Position numbers and translations under genes: made by a program | NCBI GenBank assembly: GCA_008360955.1 | Contig: LUCM01007344.1 | Location: forward strand, 446,718 to 510,717 | Direction: 5' to 3' | Length of the DNA: 64,000 nucleotides | Source: Fasciolopsis buskii | Lineage: Eukaryota > Platyhelminthes > Trematoda > Plagiorchiida > Fasciolidae | In this document: in pieces, positions 28,201 through 43,200 of the stretch | Layout: each line of letters opens with the position of its first letter | Numbering within the stretch: position 1 is the stretch's first letter | Notes under the pieces: model-generated | What the model was told of the DNA's origin: nothing | The model's input: the letters and a program-made list of their open reading frames with translations, nothing else | The model's database searches: none

Positions 28201-31200
28201 GGCAATCTGTCCAGTAGAATCAATTGTGACACGTTATCCCTTGTAATAAATCTGGAATGATGAAAAGCTATCCCAAATACAGCACTGGTCATGGTACAGT
28301 AATCAAGTGGCCAAGAGTGACCACTGTTGGCGGTTCTTATTCCGAATTTCGACTTTATCTGGTTTGTCAGACTGAGCAAGTAGATCGAATGACAAAAATT
28401 ATTGGCTTTTCAAAGTGAACAAATCACCTCGCGGTGATAAATACCCGTGTTCTTGCAAAGCAGCAGGCCGAAAGATAATTGTAAATCTGTAGATGGTCTA
28501 TTTGGGACTTAAGGAGGGGGCTGTTGTTCGAAAATAATTTCTCACAGTCCGCCAATCCATGGTAGGCCGCAAGGTGTTGTTATTGAGTTGAGAATTTTCT
28601 GCTTTATAAAGCTGGGCTTAACATCTCGCCAAGGACGAACCTTTGTTCGCAAAGCCCTACACCGATTAACTAGAATATAGCATGGATTTTAATTCATTCC
28701 CGAGACTAGAATGAGTTGAGCAGCAAATTGACGTCAATGTTAACTGAGAATAACTTGAATAAAACAAAAGGAAAGGAAAACAGTAACGCAAATTGTCCGG
28801 TTAAAAGCTAAACCTGAGAAATACAACGCATGGTGATCGTCAGACTAATGACACATCAATTTTCTTAAGAGAAAAGACTACTTTTTTCCAGTTATGTTGG
28901 TTGTAAGAGTTATGCATATGCTCTCGAGACAAAGCCAGGAACGGTCTAACAGAACAATCAGTGAAAACAATCCATTCGGAGTAGACTAGGCCCCAAAACC
29001 ACTTTTCCACTAACAAACATCCCCAAAATAAGATGGTGAGTTAGCGACCTGTAGCCAACCAGGACATGTTTACACAATCTACATCCGAATTCTATTGTTC
29101 CGAAAACCTTGTTGAACCAAGTTTAAAGTAAATAATAGTTCAATGTTCCGTTGTGCCAAAATCCCGTGTCAGTAACTGAGTTGCACATGAGGCGCTGGAT
29201 CATTCAAGCGAAAAAAAAGCGACGAATTTTTTTGTGTAAGGTGAAAAAATGCTCATCAGCTTCTTTGACTGAGCCATAGAATCGGCACATTTTGGGAGTC
29301 TGAAATGCATGTATATGAAAGTAACACCGACCAGTGAAGCATTACCCTATTTAATAGGATCTTTTTTAATTTCTTCTGAATTGATCAGAATACTAGTATT
29401 CTTATACATATTTACACCACAGCTGTTTTTCTATTTGGGAGACACTTGAAAAACAAACTGTTTTTGTTATAACAGTGTTCCCGTTTAGTTCGACAGCAGA
29501 TGTCAAATTTCATTTTTGAAATGGGCTGTTCAATTTATCGCTAAGATAAAGTACTTCTCCTATGCCTCCGAAATATTTCCGGAAATAATAACGGAAAGTA
29601 AATATTGACAGACAAACAATGGTTTGCGCTTCACTTTGAAATATCTGCAAACGTCATCGACCAAATCAACTGTGATGAGTTGTCTACTCGCGGCATTTTG
29701 TTTTGATAGTGTGTTGCGTGAACACTGATGACAAATGCAATCATTCACCATAGAAAAACCGATCGCAAGGGATCGATACTTACCGTTTGCATCCCATCAA
29801 ACCTTTTAAGTGATATAGCTTCCTGCTTCCAAGTGTACCGTTTTTCAGCTTTGTGAATATGATGCTGAAATAGAACGCACTGCATTTGACTAACCTTGAT
29901 GTGGATGTTTTAATTTCCCAGCGCAAGAAAAGTTTTCCTTGCAAAGCCAAGCAAATGAGACATTTTATTCTACTTTTCTTGCATTAGAAACCACCCCGAA
30001 ATTAGATAAGCTTGTTCACCTGATGGGTTGTTTTGTTCTTTCCTCTATCCACCTCTTGCTAAACAAACAATCTTTCTTTTATTCGAGTTTGTAAAATTTG
30101 GCACACATTGTTCTCGCACGCCAGAAACTCGTAATGTTTACCACGTCTGTCACCATTGTGGATCGTTCCGAGTTGCTGATCCAATATTTGGTGTCGTTTG
30201 CCTTTGTGAGCTGAGGTCAGATTAAAATTAAGTAAATTTATCTAACATCGATTTCAACAGCAAAGCGCGTCTTTTATCAAAAATCATGTTACTTTATGAT
30301 AGGGTTATTGAAATTCATAAGTCCTACAGTTCAAATCTCGCCACTTTGTCCATTCAGGCTTAGACAAATCTAATAATCTGTTGGCCTCATTTTCTCACCA
30401 CAGACAACCCAATAGAGCATAATTAGTGAAAATATTTAGTGATTTTGAAGAAAACTCGCATGCACGGTAGCCGATCCGCTGGGGTTGGGTTTTTTTAATT
30501 TTCATATGCAGAAGAATAATATGCAACTTAGATATGCTTCATTAAAGCCGAAATTTCCCTTGCAGCACTGTGAAGAGTTTACGTTCCATCCAGTTCTATT
30601 AAGGAAGTTAGATGTTCAACGCAGAAGTGATTTTGAAGAAAGCGTGAACCTTAGTCATTCGACAAGGCTTTTGGCATATACGTCGGTTGGTATTGTGTGT
30701 ATGTCAAATTATATAACCCTAATTTTCGCTAAGTAAATATGATTAAGTGAAAGGCTAATGATGGATAAAGATTAATCCTGGATGTCAAATAAGTCCACGG
30801 GAAATTTCACCGTTAATGCTGTCTAGAACGAATTTGTGTGAATTTCGCACAGCGACATGTCACGGAAAATAAAGGTACGTTGTTTGATATTTCTGACAGG
30901 AATGGAAGTTTTTCTTCCGTTTATTCTCTCATCCCACTGAGTTGACAACAACTGATTAAGGAGTTCAAATACCGTTAAGTTACAAGATAATGACCGTTAG
31001 AAAAGATTGCTACAGCTTTCACGGGTGCCAAACAGCTATCTTTCAAAACCTAATTAGTAACATATTGAAGCATTCTATTCTTTACTCTAGGAATAACAAA
31101 TATGTCCAATTTTATTGCCTATGGATGTCCAGCCGTGACAATATCAAAGATGATGTCAGAATAGCTTATTTCTCAGAACTTAATTTTAAGCCTTTTTAAA

Positions 31201-34200
31201 AATCCACTCATATCTCATGATTATTTTTGCAGTATCAGCAAACCCATTGCCAGAATCTTTCATTAATTTCTTCACCGGGACTCAAACCCGGTTTGTAAAC
31301 TAAAAACCTCAGCTGACTGAACATCGTAACAAATAATACCCTGGTGCAAGCCCTAGACCAGACAATGATTGACACATTATTATCCGTCCTCGAGTTATGC
31401 GTGGAATATGGCCAATCATCTTCCTAACAATAATTTATATCGTAAAAGTTTTCCTCAAAATATTGTGACATAGTGGCACGAGTACGATTCAAAGAAAACG
31501 TGACTGTTCCCCATATTTTTTTCGATGGAGTCAGTGAAATTTTTCCAACAGTAAACAGAATTGTATCCTTTCTCCCTTTGCAATTGGTGACGGGAAAATA
31601 GGTCGTCTATGGTGGGCTCCGGATGATCCGGAATACGTATCTGATTGCCTTTTTGCATTGGGTAATGTGCTTTCATTCGCCCGAATAAGCCACTTGATGC
31701 CGGCATGGGAGCTACTCGGACCGCTGCAAATCTCGTTAGCACGAATGATTTCGGATATTATACGATTCATGGCTCTTTTCTCTGTGGTAAGTCCACTTTT
31801 ATACTTATGCTTTTAATCACTAAAACGCGTCATTCGAGTTCGTAAAAATGCAGTTGTTGAGCTAAATGTGTTCTGGTTTCTCTTTGTCCCAAGATATCAT
31901 TTATTCGATTTTATTCCGATTACGTTCGAATGAGGACTGTTAAAATAATCGCTTTAGACAAGATGAGAAGTGCTTATCCTTGTACAATTATCTAAGTGTT
32001 CCCAGATATGAAATTTTTCACGACTGTAAATAACAACTTAGATGATATGAAGCAAAATCTAATAGGCTGCCTATTGAAGGCTAATTTAGAAAGCCGAATG
32101 TCAACCACTGTCTTGTAAACTGGCACAACCACACGAGGAAGTGAGTGCGAAGGTTACTCTAGCAAACTTAGCTTCCTTTAAGTGGCATCATGATGTAGTA
32201 TTTTTCTTCTTTTTCGCATAAAATATATAACAGTGGGCAAAATGAATTTGCCATCTACTTTTGTTATTAGTGGGAGTAAGTGTTTCCATCTATTAGCTAT
32301 CCTTCATTTACCCGGATTAATGAAATGTTACCACTCTCTTAAGTAATAAAGGATTCTAGAAAAAAGCTGCGAAAGATTCCATCTATATTTTGAGCTTCTG
32401 AATGACAATATACCACAGCAATAATGTGCCCCAAGATGCTTGTTTTTTGAAGTTTTACAAATTACCTGCCTTTTGGTTTTTAGTCCTACGACTGGCTATA
32501 TAAATAAAGAGCATCACGCCCTTGGTTCCTCAAATTTCAATGACACGCCAATAGCTGCCTGTCACCTGAGTTTTATTAAAGTAATTTAATTCCGGTTGAC
32601 TTTGAGGAAACGTTCACTAACAAATGTAGAAAAGTCCCTAGATGATAAATTCGGCCTTTCAATCTTTCAAATTGCAGTATATTCCATACGCATGCAATTA
32701 ATGTAAGAAAGGTGCTCACGAAATTTTCATTATGTACTTTTTGCATACGCTGTCTGATTGTTTGATCGTTTTGCGCAGGTAAAAATTTGGTAAGTTTGAC
32801 CAATGGAACTGACGAGTAGGCAACCAGACATCACAAAATTAATTGCCACTTTACGTCACTTCTTCTCATTCCCAATTCTTCTCTTTGTAGCATCAGTCCT
32901 CGACAGTCCGTCTTCCTTATCACTGACCTCTGAAACACAAATCTTCTTAGGAGAAAAACTTTCAAATGACATACGTAAACATAATGCTAGAAGGTTGACT
33001 GTCTTCTTTTATGCCAATGGCACATTCCTGTAACATGTGATAATGGAACACAGAACATAAAACATTACTATTCATCGTTCCGGCGCAGTTAAACTACCAA
33101 CATTTCAAAATGAAACTGGTCTGTTGGCTCAAATAAAACCATTATAATTGGACTAGTTCTTTTATCCAGGTTTTAGCATATTTTGCACACCTTTTCACTC
33201 AGGCACAAGTTATCAAAGAGCGACACTTGAATTAAAGAACCCAGATCAAGAATATCAACTTTCCAATTGGATTTCGGTAAACACTAGGTACAAGAAGTAC
33301 AAGTATTTGTCATTGACTTGTCACAGCAAGGAACATGGAAATTTATTAATTGGAAAGAAAAAAGGGACCGCTTATTTGAGAGTGTAAAATCTTCGAAGAT
33401 TGAAGTTTGGGTCTGAAAACACACCGTGTAAATTCGCAAAATGTCCTTAGGCAAAAGTTCAGTAAGTTTGCAAAAACAATCTGATATCATTAGCGTTTAT
33501 ATTGAGACATCGCTGTCAGGTAAGACCAGACGGTGATTATCAGTTTCTAAACTCACACTTAAAGAAAACAGTTGTCTTATTTGAAACCTAAATAGTTTTT
33601 CAATTTAAAATACATTAGAGAAATTAAAACTGATCAGTTGCCTTTCTTGATGAATTTGACCTTTTGGTTCAATAGAATTCGACATATCTAAATCAACTAA
33701 CAGCAGCACCATTTTAGACCACTGGTGGATAGTTTTCTTCTTAATTATTATTTTAGAGACAAGACCCCTGATGTTAGGAATGCCATCAGTCGCCATTGCA
33801 ATAGAATCTCATCTGGATCTTTCGGAACATGGCGTGCGACTGAATTTTTGCAGCATTTTTACTGGCTCACCATAGACTACAATCGGCCGAATGTTACGCG
33901 TTTAAACTGATTAGTTAGTGCTCAGAAACATGGAAATGACAGAATGCGGTTACTAGAATGAGATGATAAGTTCATATAGATTTCCCTTGGATGATGCATT
34001 AAGGGATTCCACCGGATTGCGACAACTGCCTTGTCGCTTTTTTTTGCGTTATTTAACCTGAAATGCAGTTTATGGATTAGACAAATGATACTTTAGTAAA
34101 GTGGTAGGCGATGGGAGTTATGATGCTGTACTGACCTTACATGTGTCAGCATCTTTCCGATCTGGTCTCGTCTGTCCGAATCCAATTTGAAGTATGTACC

Positions 34201-37200
34201 GTCACCCGCCAACGTGACTTGCGCTGCACTCCACCCAAACAGGTTGCGCAGGAACCAAAGTGGAGTTGATAAATTATGCCCAATTTCGGTTACAGGCTAA
34301 GGGATTGATTTGCCAGCGGTGTGGGGATATTTGTTGTTTGGGAAATAAATCTGAGTCCAGCTGCTTAGAGCTATTTTGATCCGCGTTTTGACAAAACTTT
34401 TTGTCAGCGAATCTGATAAAGATAGAGTGTGACCAACTTCTCTGCGAAAGTAACTGGTTTTCCAGTGAGTTCAAGTTCGTTGGGCCTCTAAACAAATGCA
34501 ATTGGATAGGTGTTAGCGGTCATGGCTTATTTTATCCCTCATACTATATCCCACCAATGAGAATACAAATACAAATAGAATCTAGTCCAAGAGCAACCTC
34601 GATGAACATATCTGACCAAGATACTGTCACCTGTCTCAGTCAAACTGTGCATCCAACAACAACGACTGAGACATCCTACCTTTTCTCCCCGTATGAACTG
34701 CGCTTGACAAAGCAACTTTATAATTTAGGGCAGTTATTTTGCGCGCACCCGTATGTTGTAAATTGGAGTGAAAACATGATGTCTCACTGAATCCCATAAA
34801 GCACAATGTTAATGTGGTATTTTCTCTAACTTCTAAAAACGAAGTAATATGCAAAACCGAGCCAAACTTACATAATGCAGAATTAGTTCCTAGTCCCTGC
34901 TCAGGCAACATAATGCAGACATTTATTCAAAAATTCCCTAGTGTAGGCCAGTCACACGACGTGTCATACCGATGCCTTAATGAAACGGAAGTACGCTTTC
35001 GGCTTTGGACAAAAACCTAATGAACTAATATTGACTTCACGATGAAAGCAACAACGTCAATTCACTGTTACTAACAAGCAGACATTTTTCGTAGAGGACG
35101 TTATGCACAAGGAAGATTCAGATTCTGCTTGGTGTAAAATACTGGTCGTCGAACTGGCGGACTGCATTCAAATGCGCATCAGGCAGACAAATGAGAGAGA
35201 ATTTTGAATTAATATTATCATTATTTTATCTGCATGTCGATGAAATTGGATCTCCGAACGGCATGAATCCAGCTGAGCTAGAGTTGACGTCCGCATGTAC
35301 ACGCGAAACTTCCCTATATCGGAGTTTTAAAATCACTTTCCAAGCTATTTTTGACCATCTGCTGAGACGTTTGTAGGCAGTCGAGTGAAAATAAAACGGA
35401 ACAAGCTATGTTTGTCCTAGCCCACTCTTGTGTTAAATTCCCGGGCATACGGTAACGTGTAAATTTACTCTGCTTACAAATAGATCCTGCCAACCAATAT
35501 GAAGTTCATGAATTCGCGTCAACTTACGTTGCTGACATTCCGCTAATAGTGAACCGCACGTCAGAAATTTCAATTACTAAACGTGATATTTACTGTAAGT
35601 TCTTTGATGCCTTACATATTAATATGGAACAGGTGTATCCCGCGCATTTCCCCGTTTTCTACCGTGATTGAGCTGCAATGCAAATTTTTAATTCGTGTAT
35701 TTAATAAAATCTCACCGAGGTTATCTCGACTGCAGCGAAAAAATAATTCATCCTTCGGAGGCATTTCGCCCTCGCTGGATACACTGAAAAACAATAGACA
35801 TCCAGCAATCTTCTTAAAACGACATGTTGCGAATGTCCTTGATCATACGCATTAAACCATAAAAACCATTCAAATCGTCCGAAAATGAAGGCTACTGTGA
35901 TGGGTGCGTGATCAGTCGAGTTAAAGAAAATTTTCCGGAAAAATAAACCCTAATTCATCACGATTATCAAACTGGCTAGGGGAAATTTTAACATATTCAC
36001 TATCGTGTAAAATAACCTTCAGTTCGGTTGGTTATTGTCATCCAAAATCAACTGGTCCGACCGACGTTTATTCATCTACATTTTTTTGCATCGATCTACA
36101 AAAAACAGATGATCACTTTGGACAGGATGGCTAGCATTGCATTTTGTTCAAATTAGGACAGATTTTTCTTCCTGGCTTCAGTTGTTTCATTGACAAAAAG
36201 TGATCGAGTTAGTTTTGCAGCATGGCCTAAATTGTTGGACTATTAACTCCCGGGATTCACATAAATCAGAGGGTAAAATTACATAGTCCTTGCATTTTTT
36301 CAAAATGGCAAGTGGCAATTTTGCCGGAGTTTGAAGATTTATTTTTTTTTATATAGCTCTTTATTTACTTTTTCTAAAATTCAATCTTGTTCTGTTCAAG
36401 TGACCAGACTTTATTCACGCTGTACACGTTAGTTTACTCGCCTGTTCCTGGTAGGCCGAAAAATCACCATTTTCACAATAACTAAAACATCAACCAAACC
36501 GATTGCATTTGTGACTCCCGAATGCGAACCTGAACATTCAATCTTCAAATAGTTCTGCAGAACGTTTTCATCATCATATTGGTTTCAGAACTTTTGCTGA
36601 AGATTGGCACGATGCTTTTTGCACTGCTTGGATAATGCATTGGCTATGGGACCAAACAAGACCTAATTGCATTGAGCCAACCTTGTAACTATAAAATAAG
36701 TTCACCTTGCTTATTCATTCTCAATAATTCATCCAAAGAAAAGCAATAGTGGAGTAGGCACGAATATTGTTTTCGCAGTGGGTGCCTTCTAACCTCGGGA
36801 CAACTTTACATTGGAATTGGCCGACTGACAGTAATTCAATAAATATTGATACTGCTATTCGTCTTAATTTTGCAAAAGCCGATAATAAATTTTTACGGTG
36901 GGTTTCTCAACATTCTACTAACTTGAAAATCGATGTCCAATAAAGGGATGTTGGGTAAATGTTATTATTTGATAAAACAGGGTTTGGATAAAACCCAAAA
37001 GTTAGTTTCTCTGCGAAAAGAACTGGGTAACCTAGGTCTATCCATCTGATTTTGTTGTGGCGAAATATCTGCTTTCCATTTTTCGATTTCACAGTTTAGT
37101 TGGCTCTTTAGCTGTTTTTCTTTAAAAATTTACAGGTTTTGTTAAAAATGAAAGTTTCCCTTTTAAATGATTCTCAGTGTTGTCTGAACATCTGAAGCGA

Positions 37201-40200
37201 TAATCAGAAATACGTGAGCACTGCTGCGAACATTTACCAATGTCTACTCACCGCAGAGAAACTGGAATATGAACTCAGAAAGGTCGAAGTTCTATCCGCC
37301 TTCAAAGATGCCAGGTTGTCCAGGTCGGCTCAATTATATTGGAAAGGTTAAATACCAGCATGTCTAACGACAACATAGACAAGGGTTTAGTAATAACATT
37401 CCAAAAATATTTAATGGAGAAGTCATCCATCAAAGGTGAACAAACGAAAACAGCTAAGCAGTTAAATTTGATAGGTCAAATGTACTCAATGAATTAAATG
37501 AAAGCCGAGGTATTTTCATGCCAATAAGTTGTTTTTAGAAACCTTAGCATCATGCTGCAAAGAACAAAAGGCCTTAAAATTGTATTTCTTTCATTGTCTT
37601 GTGGCGGACATCAGCTCGAGAAGATCGCTTGATTTCAATTGTTCTGTCGTCCAAAGCATGGAGTTTTCCTATGTTACTTGTTTTTCGAGAAAATCAGATT
37701 ATACACCAAATTTTGCTATGCAAAATGAAATAGCCTGAGTTGATATGTCAAAGCTGACTGCATTTTTCACTTTGTCGAAAAAAGCGATATGCTATTTAAA
37801 GTTATTCGAAGTTAATAAAATAGGACGGTATACATTTAGCAGGTACACGTTAGTGAATAAACGTCCTGTCGATCGTAACACCAGGCTCAAGTTAAATTAT
37901 CCATCAATCATGACATCAGCCAAAGAAACGAAGGATCATCCCACTCTACTGCGAAGCGCATAATCTCCGGCTAATAAAATTACACAGTAAAACACACAAA
38001 AATCCTTAAAGAAGCTCGCACCCAATCAGACAAACAAATACCGGCTTTAAAAAAATGTTTGCGATAAACTATTCGCTCGAGGCGTTCGACTGCAAACCTC
38101 CCTTGGGAAAGCTGAGCCAAAGTTACTGAAATCTTCGCTCGTTAAAAACATTTCTGACCAATCTGCTTTTCATATCTCAAAACTCCAAGTGAAATAGCCT
38201 GAATTGTCGTTGTGATAAGCATCGATTTCCTTAGGTTTGTGTTTTTTTCGAGCTAACCAGACCGGTCTAAATTGGCAACGAATGAATTGGTCAAACCTGG
38301 TGGCCAGTGCAAAACTCAATGGCAGTAATTTCTTATCCTTTTCTTATCAACCAAAGTTCTGTTTCGCATTCACTGCCGATTTATTGATTGAATTAGAAAC
38401 AGCTTTTCTCCACATTATTTTTGCCTTAACTTTTGTCAACTGAGATTAATGCGCAACGGTTTTTTCGTGAACGACAGGTCATGTCTGGACGATTCAGCTT
38501 ACAGAAACACAGCATGCCACAGAAATGCATGAGCCAACAGGCCCCGCCACCACTATGATAAGAGGTCCAAACGGGCATTTTGTCAGCTTTGCATGGGATT
38601 TACCTGATTATCTGCTTTTTATCTTTCAGAACAGCTAGCGTGAGAGTTGACAGACATTAGTAGTATCGTCAACTTTTTATGCAGCTTAATGTTCACAACT
38701 GAGATCATCAGCACGTAAGGGCTTGCAACCAAAATCGGTAATTAGTAGAATGTGGTCGACAATTTTATTGTCTGTGACCGAGGCAGCATTGCCAAATTTA
38801 CCGCATATAAGTCGTCAAACTTCACTCAGAAAATTTCGAATTATGGTTTGTTTACCTAAATAGGAGTTAGAGCAACTGTTCACTGATCACAGAATTTCCC
38901 ATACCCGCCTAAGTTCTAAACCCGACAGCTTTACGAGTCAGATTTATGAAATGTGCTCAACACATCCGTTCTGTAATAACTTGTTCTCAGTTGTGTACCA
39001 GTCCGACTAAGATCGAACCAAGCTGTTAAAACAAATTCAGAATCCATTCCGGCTTTTTGTATCCACTTCCAGAACAGCCTGCTACATTGCTGGTTCATGC
39101 ATTTCGAAAATGTATACCCACTGGTTTCTGGTCAACTTTTCGATTTCCACTTTCAAGGAAGGCATCATTTTGTTGCACAGGCCACAAAATGCTTGACCGC
39201 ATTTTTTAAAACGCCACCAGATCTGTGACCATATGAACTGCACTCAGCTACAGGCATGTTTTAATAATTTGTTTGACTTTTACACCCGTTTATCTTTGCG
39301 TCTGTTCACGAATAATTCAGTTGTAATAAAGGGATCCAAATGTTTCTTAATTTGACTCCAAAAATAATACCAAAACAACGAAAATCTCATTGATGCGTCT
39401 TCTTCTGTTTCAGTTATTAATTGCAGACTGAAAGAGAACTTTCGAAAGTTTTCAGATAGAGTTAAACTAGTAATGGTGAAGTCCGGAACACGTGAAACTT
39501 GCACCGATTTTGTTGGCACTTGCCAAGATATGCCCAGCCATCATCCCCGTTGTTTGGTCTTCCTTTGGAAACTGAAATATCTTCCCTCTCTCGCTCACCT
39601 CTACCGTATGAGTGGTTAGTCTCTTTCACTTTGTTTCGGTATTCACTCCCCCGCCATGCTGTAATAAACACGTTGGCAAGTATAATGAAATGATCCAGGA
39701 TGTGTGAATGTTCATTGAGTCATAGCAATCTAAATGAAACAGTCGTCAAGTTGCCGACTAGTTGACCACTGGCAATAATGTTTCTCAAGACTAGTCTTAC
39801 ATGTGAAGAGAAACAGACTACTTAGCTATTGGACAGTAAACCATTTACAATAATATTCTGAAAGCTGCATTTATTTCTGGTTACACATCCATTGAACCCG
39901 GCTGGGATACACCAATTTCCTAGAATGCCTCGCAGAAGCCCGATTCTGATTTTAACGGGAACAAATTGCATCCATTTGCAAAACCTGGTAACCACAGATT
40001 TCACCTCAATTTCTTTGTATTGCAAGTACTTTCTTGTTTCATTTTTATCGGCATGTAATCACTAATTTCATAATGTACCACGCAAGCTCATGGCACTTCA
40101 TATTAGCCAGTGTTGGGGAAATCCCAAGGTAACGGGAGTAAATAAAATCATCAAAAAGACTCGAAAGTCGCAAACGGAAGACATTCTACAGTGTCCAAGA

Positions 40201-43200
40201 TGGATTGTACAAAAATTAACTTAAAATTTCCAAGTGCTTCTAAAACCAGAAGATAATAAGAATTTGACATTTCGTCTTGTTTTTCTTGGAGCCAAAAGAG
40301 TTGGAACGGATCTCCTGACCATTCATTTGCTAGGTTGATGGTTTGAACACCTGCATCATTTTAATTCCACGCATTAAACATGTATTATACAGACGACTAT
40401 CCATGGTTGCGTAACCAGTAACCCAGTGGTTCTCGTTCAGGCCTGTAGTTGCAATAAATTAACCGACGAGAGAAGCTCCACAGGTAAACATACGGTTGTT
40501 GGTTTACCCCTAGCCAGCGACTGCAACTGTTGGATGGGAAAGATGAAAGATTTTGGCATCTTATCGAAATTTTTTATTTTTCTAATAACCTTTGCTCAGA
40601 TATTTCAGAAACAATGAAAAATTATTTTGTGGGAACGAATCTGACATGAAGATTTACCGTAAATTATTTGAAGCACTGAATAAAGGTCAAATACGCGTTT
40701 TTTGGGACACCAAAAAATCGTTCTCAATGTTGCAACAAATCTAACAGGGATTCGTAGCTCTAAATTTCGTTGATTTCGAGACAACAGCTTAACTAAGTTT
40801 TACGAAAAGATTGTTTGCGTTTATGAAGAAATCCTCGATCATTTGTCCTGGCAAAAGTTTTGTGATCAATAGCAGTGATGTAAACACCATTTGCATTTAC
40901 CCGAAAAATAAATGTTTGATATTTTGCACAGATAAAGACTTGTTTTCACTTATGTCCAAAGAACGTATTGTTTTGATAAGTCATCGCAGTATGTGTTGTT
41001 TTTGCCGGGAAATCAGTTTGTCAGAACCGGTCTGAAAGTAATGAACAAACTGAGAAACACCATTTCCAATCTAAGGAGGGAAAATGACTCAAAGTATCTC
41101 ACAAAGCAGGCATTCCGTGAACATATAAGATTGAAAACCACGGCTGCTAGTTGGAATCCATTCACAAAAACGGTTGCACGGTAAAATTTACCAATTCAAA
41201 TTTTATTCCATATAAAGATGGAAAATATACTGAAATATTTTCCTGCTGGTAAACTTTACGAGCTTCCAAGGCCGGCGGAGCGCAAAAATTACGTGATCGA
41301 TTTCATTTGATTTACTCAAACATTTTCGATTTAAAATTTAACCCCGCTAAAACACGGAATAGAAAATTTTGCTGACTCCCGTGTAACATGAATTCCAAGC
41401 TGATGATCATCCGGCATTTGTAAGTATTACCCATAATTTTACCTAATACTGTTGAGACATTTGTCAGAAACCAGAAGCCATCTTTTTTCCATGTGAAACA
41501 TATCGACCTCGCCCTTGCACATTGCTCTCCTAATATTGTTTCTTTATCCACCTCTCCTTTAAAATTTGCTGCGTCTATAACTCCGGATGCCTACAACATT
41601 TAACGCATTCATTCACTTGCTAGCAGTCTGGACAGTATGATCGTCTAACAAAACAAGGTGGGCCTTGACTTCAACTTTTGCAGTGTGCCTGGAACCCTTA
41701 AAAGCTCCCAAACCATTGCGGCATTTTTTAGAAAATGGTGTCTTACCGCAGAAGATCACCACTAACTCAAGAAAAGACTTTCTGGTTGCATCGCACAGCA
41801 ATTCCGTTTGTGCCGAGTAAAACTGACCGCGAATTATATGTAACTTGGCCTCGATGAAATGGCTCTCGGTTGAGACGATCAATCGGATTTTTGTCCATGC
41901 CTGTTATCATGCCAGTTTGATTTGAAACACTTAATTGAACGAAATCGTAGGACAACCTCGTTTTTCACAAGGCTTCATTTAGACGTTATCTAATTAAACT
42001 AGGCCTGGTGAGGATGCTTAAAATTCGTGACAAGACAATGAATCTGCAATTTTAGACTAAAACGAAGTGCACCTAGGACAGGAGGAAAGTGTGAAAGGTT
42101 GGGGTTACATTATGTGAATTCTAAAAGGAGAAATTAAAGTTATCATGTCCAACCACCATTCTGCGTTTTACACACATTACACAAGACCTGTCATCAGCCT
42201 TTGCTTAGTATTTTCTTTTCTTTACTTGAGGGCAGTTGTGGCTTTACCATTTGACCGACTGGCCATGAATCATTCTGATGCGAAATGGAGGTTGTGATGA
42301 CAATAAAAGTTCTGTCTTAATACTAATTCGAGTTTGTTTTTCGGTGCTCCATTTTGGTGCGAAATGACCGAAACTCCGAAAGGAGAATACACCATCCAAT
42401 CCTAGTAGTTCACATATTAAGAACAGATTTATTCGCGACGAAATTATACGGCCACGTAAGACAGTTAGCATGACCGAGTCGGTCGACAAAATTCGATAAA
42501 CTCTAGTCACAGTAATTAGAAAAACCAGAGTTCAAAACGTGATACTCTGAGGCGGTGTTTTGTGAGTTCCTTAGTTTCAGGAAAAGTTTAACTAAATAAT
42601 ATCAGAACATGAGTTTTGAGGGAAGCATTTGTTTATGGTTTTGCATTATCCTGCGTTTATTTATAATAACGAGAGGTAATGCATGCAGGTAGGTTAACAT
42701 CAGTGATTCAGAGATGCTCGTTAGGGATCGATGGTTTTAGATCGGCAAGAGTGCGTCGCGTCAGTCACGCGGTTGGCCACTGTCGTGAGGGTAACGGCCA
42801 GGATAACTGTAGACCCTGGACTAGCTTCTTCCGTGTGTACAGATCGTGTTCAAAAAGCGAATATCAGTAGCTTTTGCCTTTGTGTGCATGCATCTGGAAG
42901 TGTTTGTGTGTGATATGTGAAATGCGATTGGCAAAGCACATTCACTGTTGACGTGATGGCTTGTATCTACCAGATGTCCGAGAATGTTGGTTTATATGGT
43001 TCCTGTCCCATGTTTTTAGCCACTGCGGATAGTCGTCCTTAATCTTTCGGAATAGTTATCTTACATTTTTTGCCAATGTAGTCTGAGTTACACGCGCACC
43101 TAAGCTAGTAGATTAGTAGTGAGATGAATCTGCTGCGAGTGGATGATGTTTCTGCCTCACTGGTCTGCGGTTAGAAATCAGTAATAATGGCTTATCGTTT

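Larger units (their letters stand above)
16370..31601 (+). other. TRPC intron, 15.2 kb, repeat-rich
   Basis: This is a phase-1 intron between the S3-S4 loop and S4. It holds a four-base-register degenerate satellite (19515-19700), a Penelope-like retroelement remnant (20250-21760), a possible LINE C-terminus on the minus strand near 23.0 kb, an AT-rich microsatellite (27635-27695) and a tRNA T-arm-like sequence (31275-31291, minus). GC-richer patches at 17820-18180, 22985-23340 and 25230-25600 look like further unclassified dispersed repeats. I recognise no host exon inside. Confidence 0.8.

Noticed and set aside
30325..30350. B-box-like string agttcaaatctcgcc
   Set aside because: No T-arm stem, A box or acceptor stem around it, so there is not enough for a tRNA or SINE call.
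31552..31601. Alternative 50-base longer start of the S4 exon
   Set aside because: It keeps the frame but requires a phase-2 donor from exon b, whereas the strong GTAAGC donor at 16370 fits only the 31602 acceptor.
34401..34790. 129-codon plus-strand open frame inside the 11.6 kb intron
   Set aside because: No domain, no splice or codon signal distinguishing it from background.
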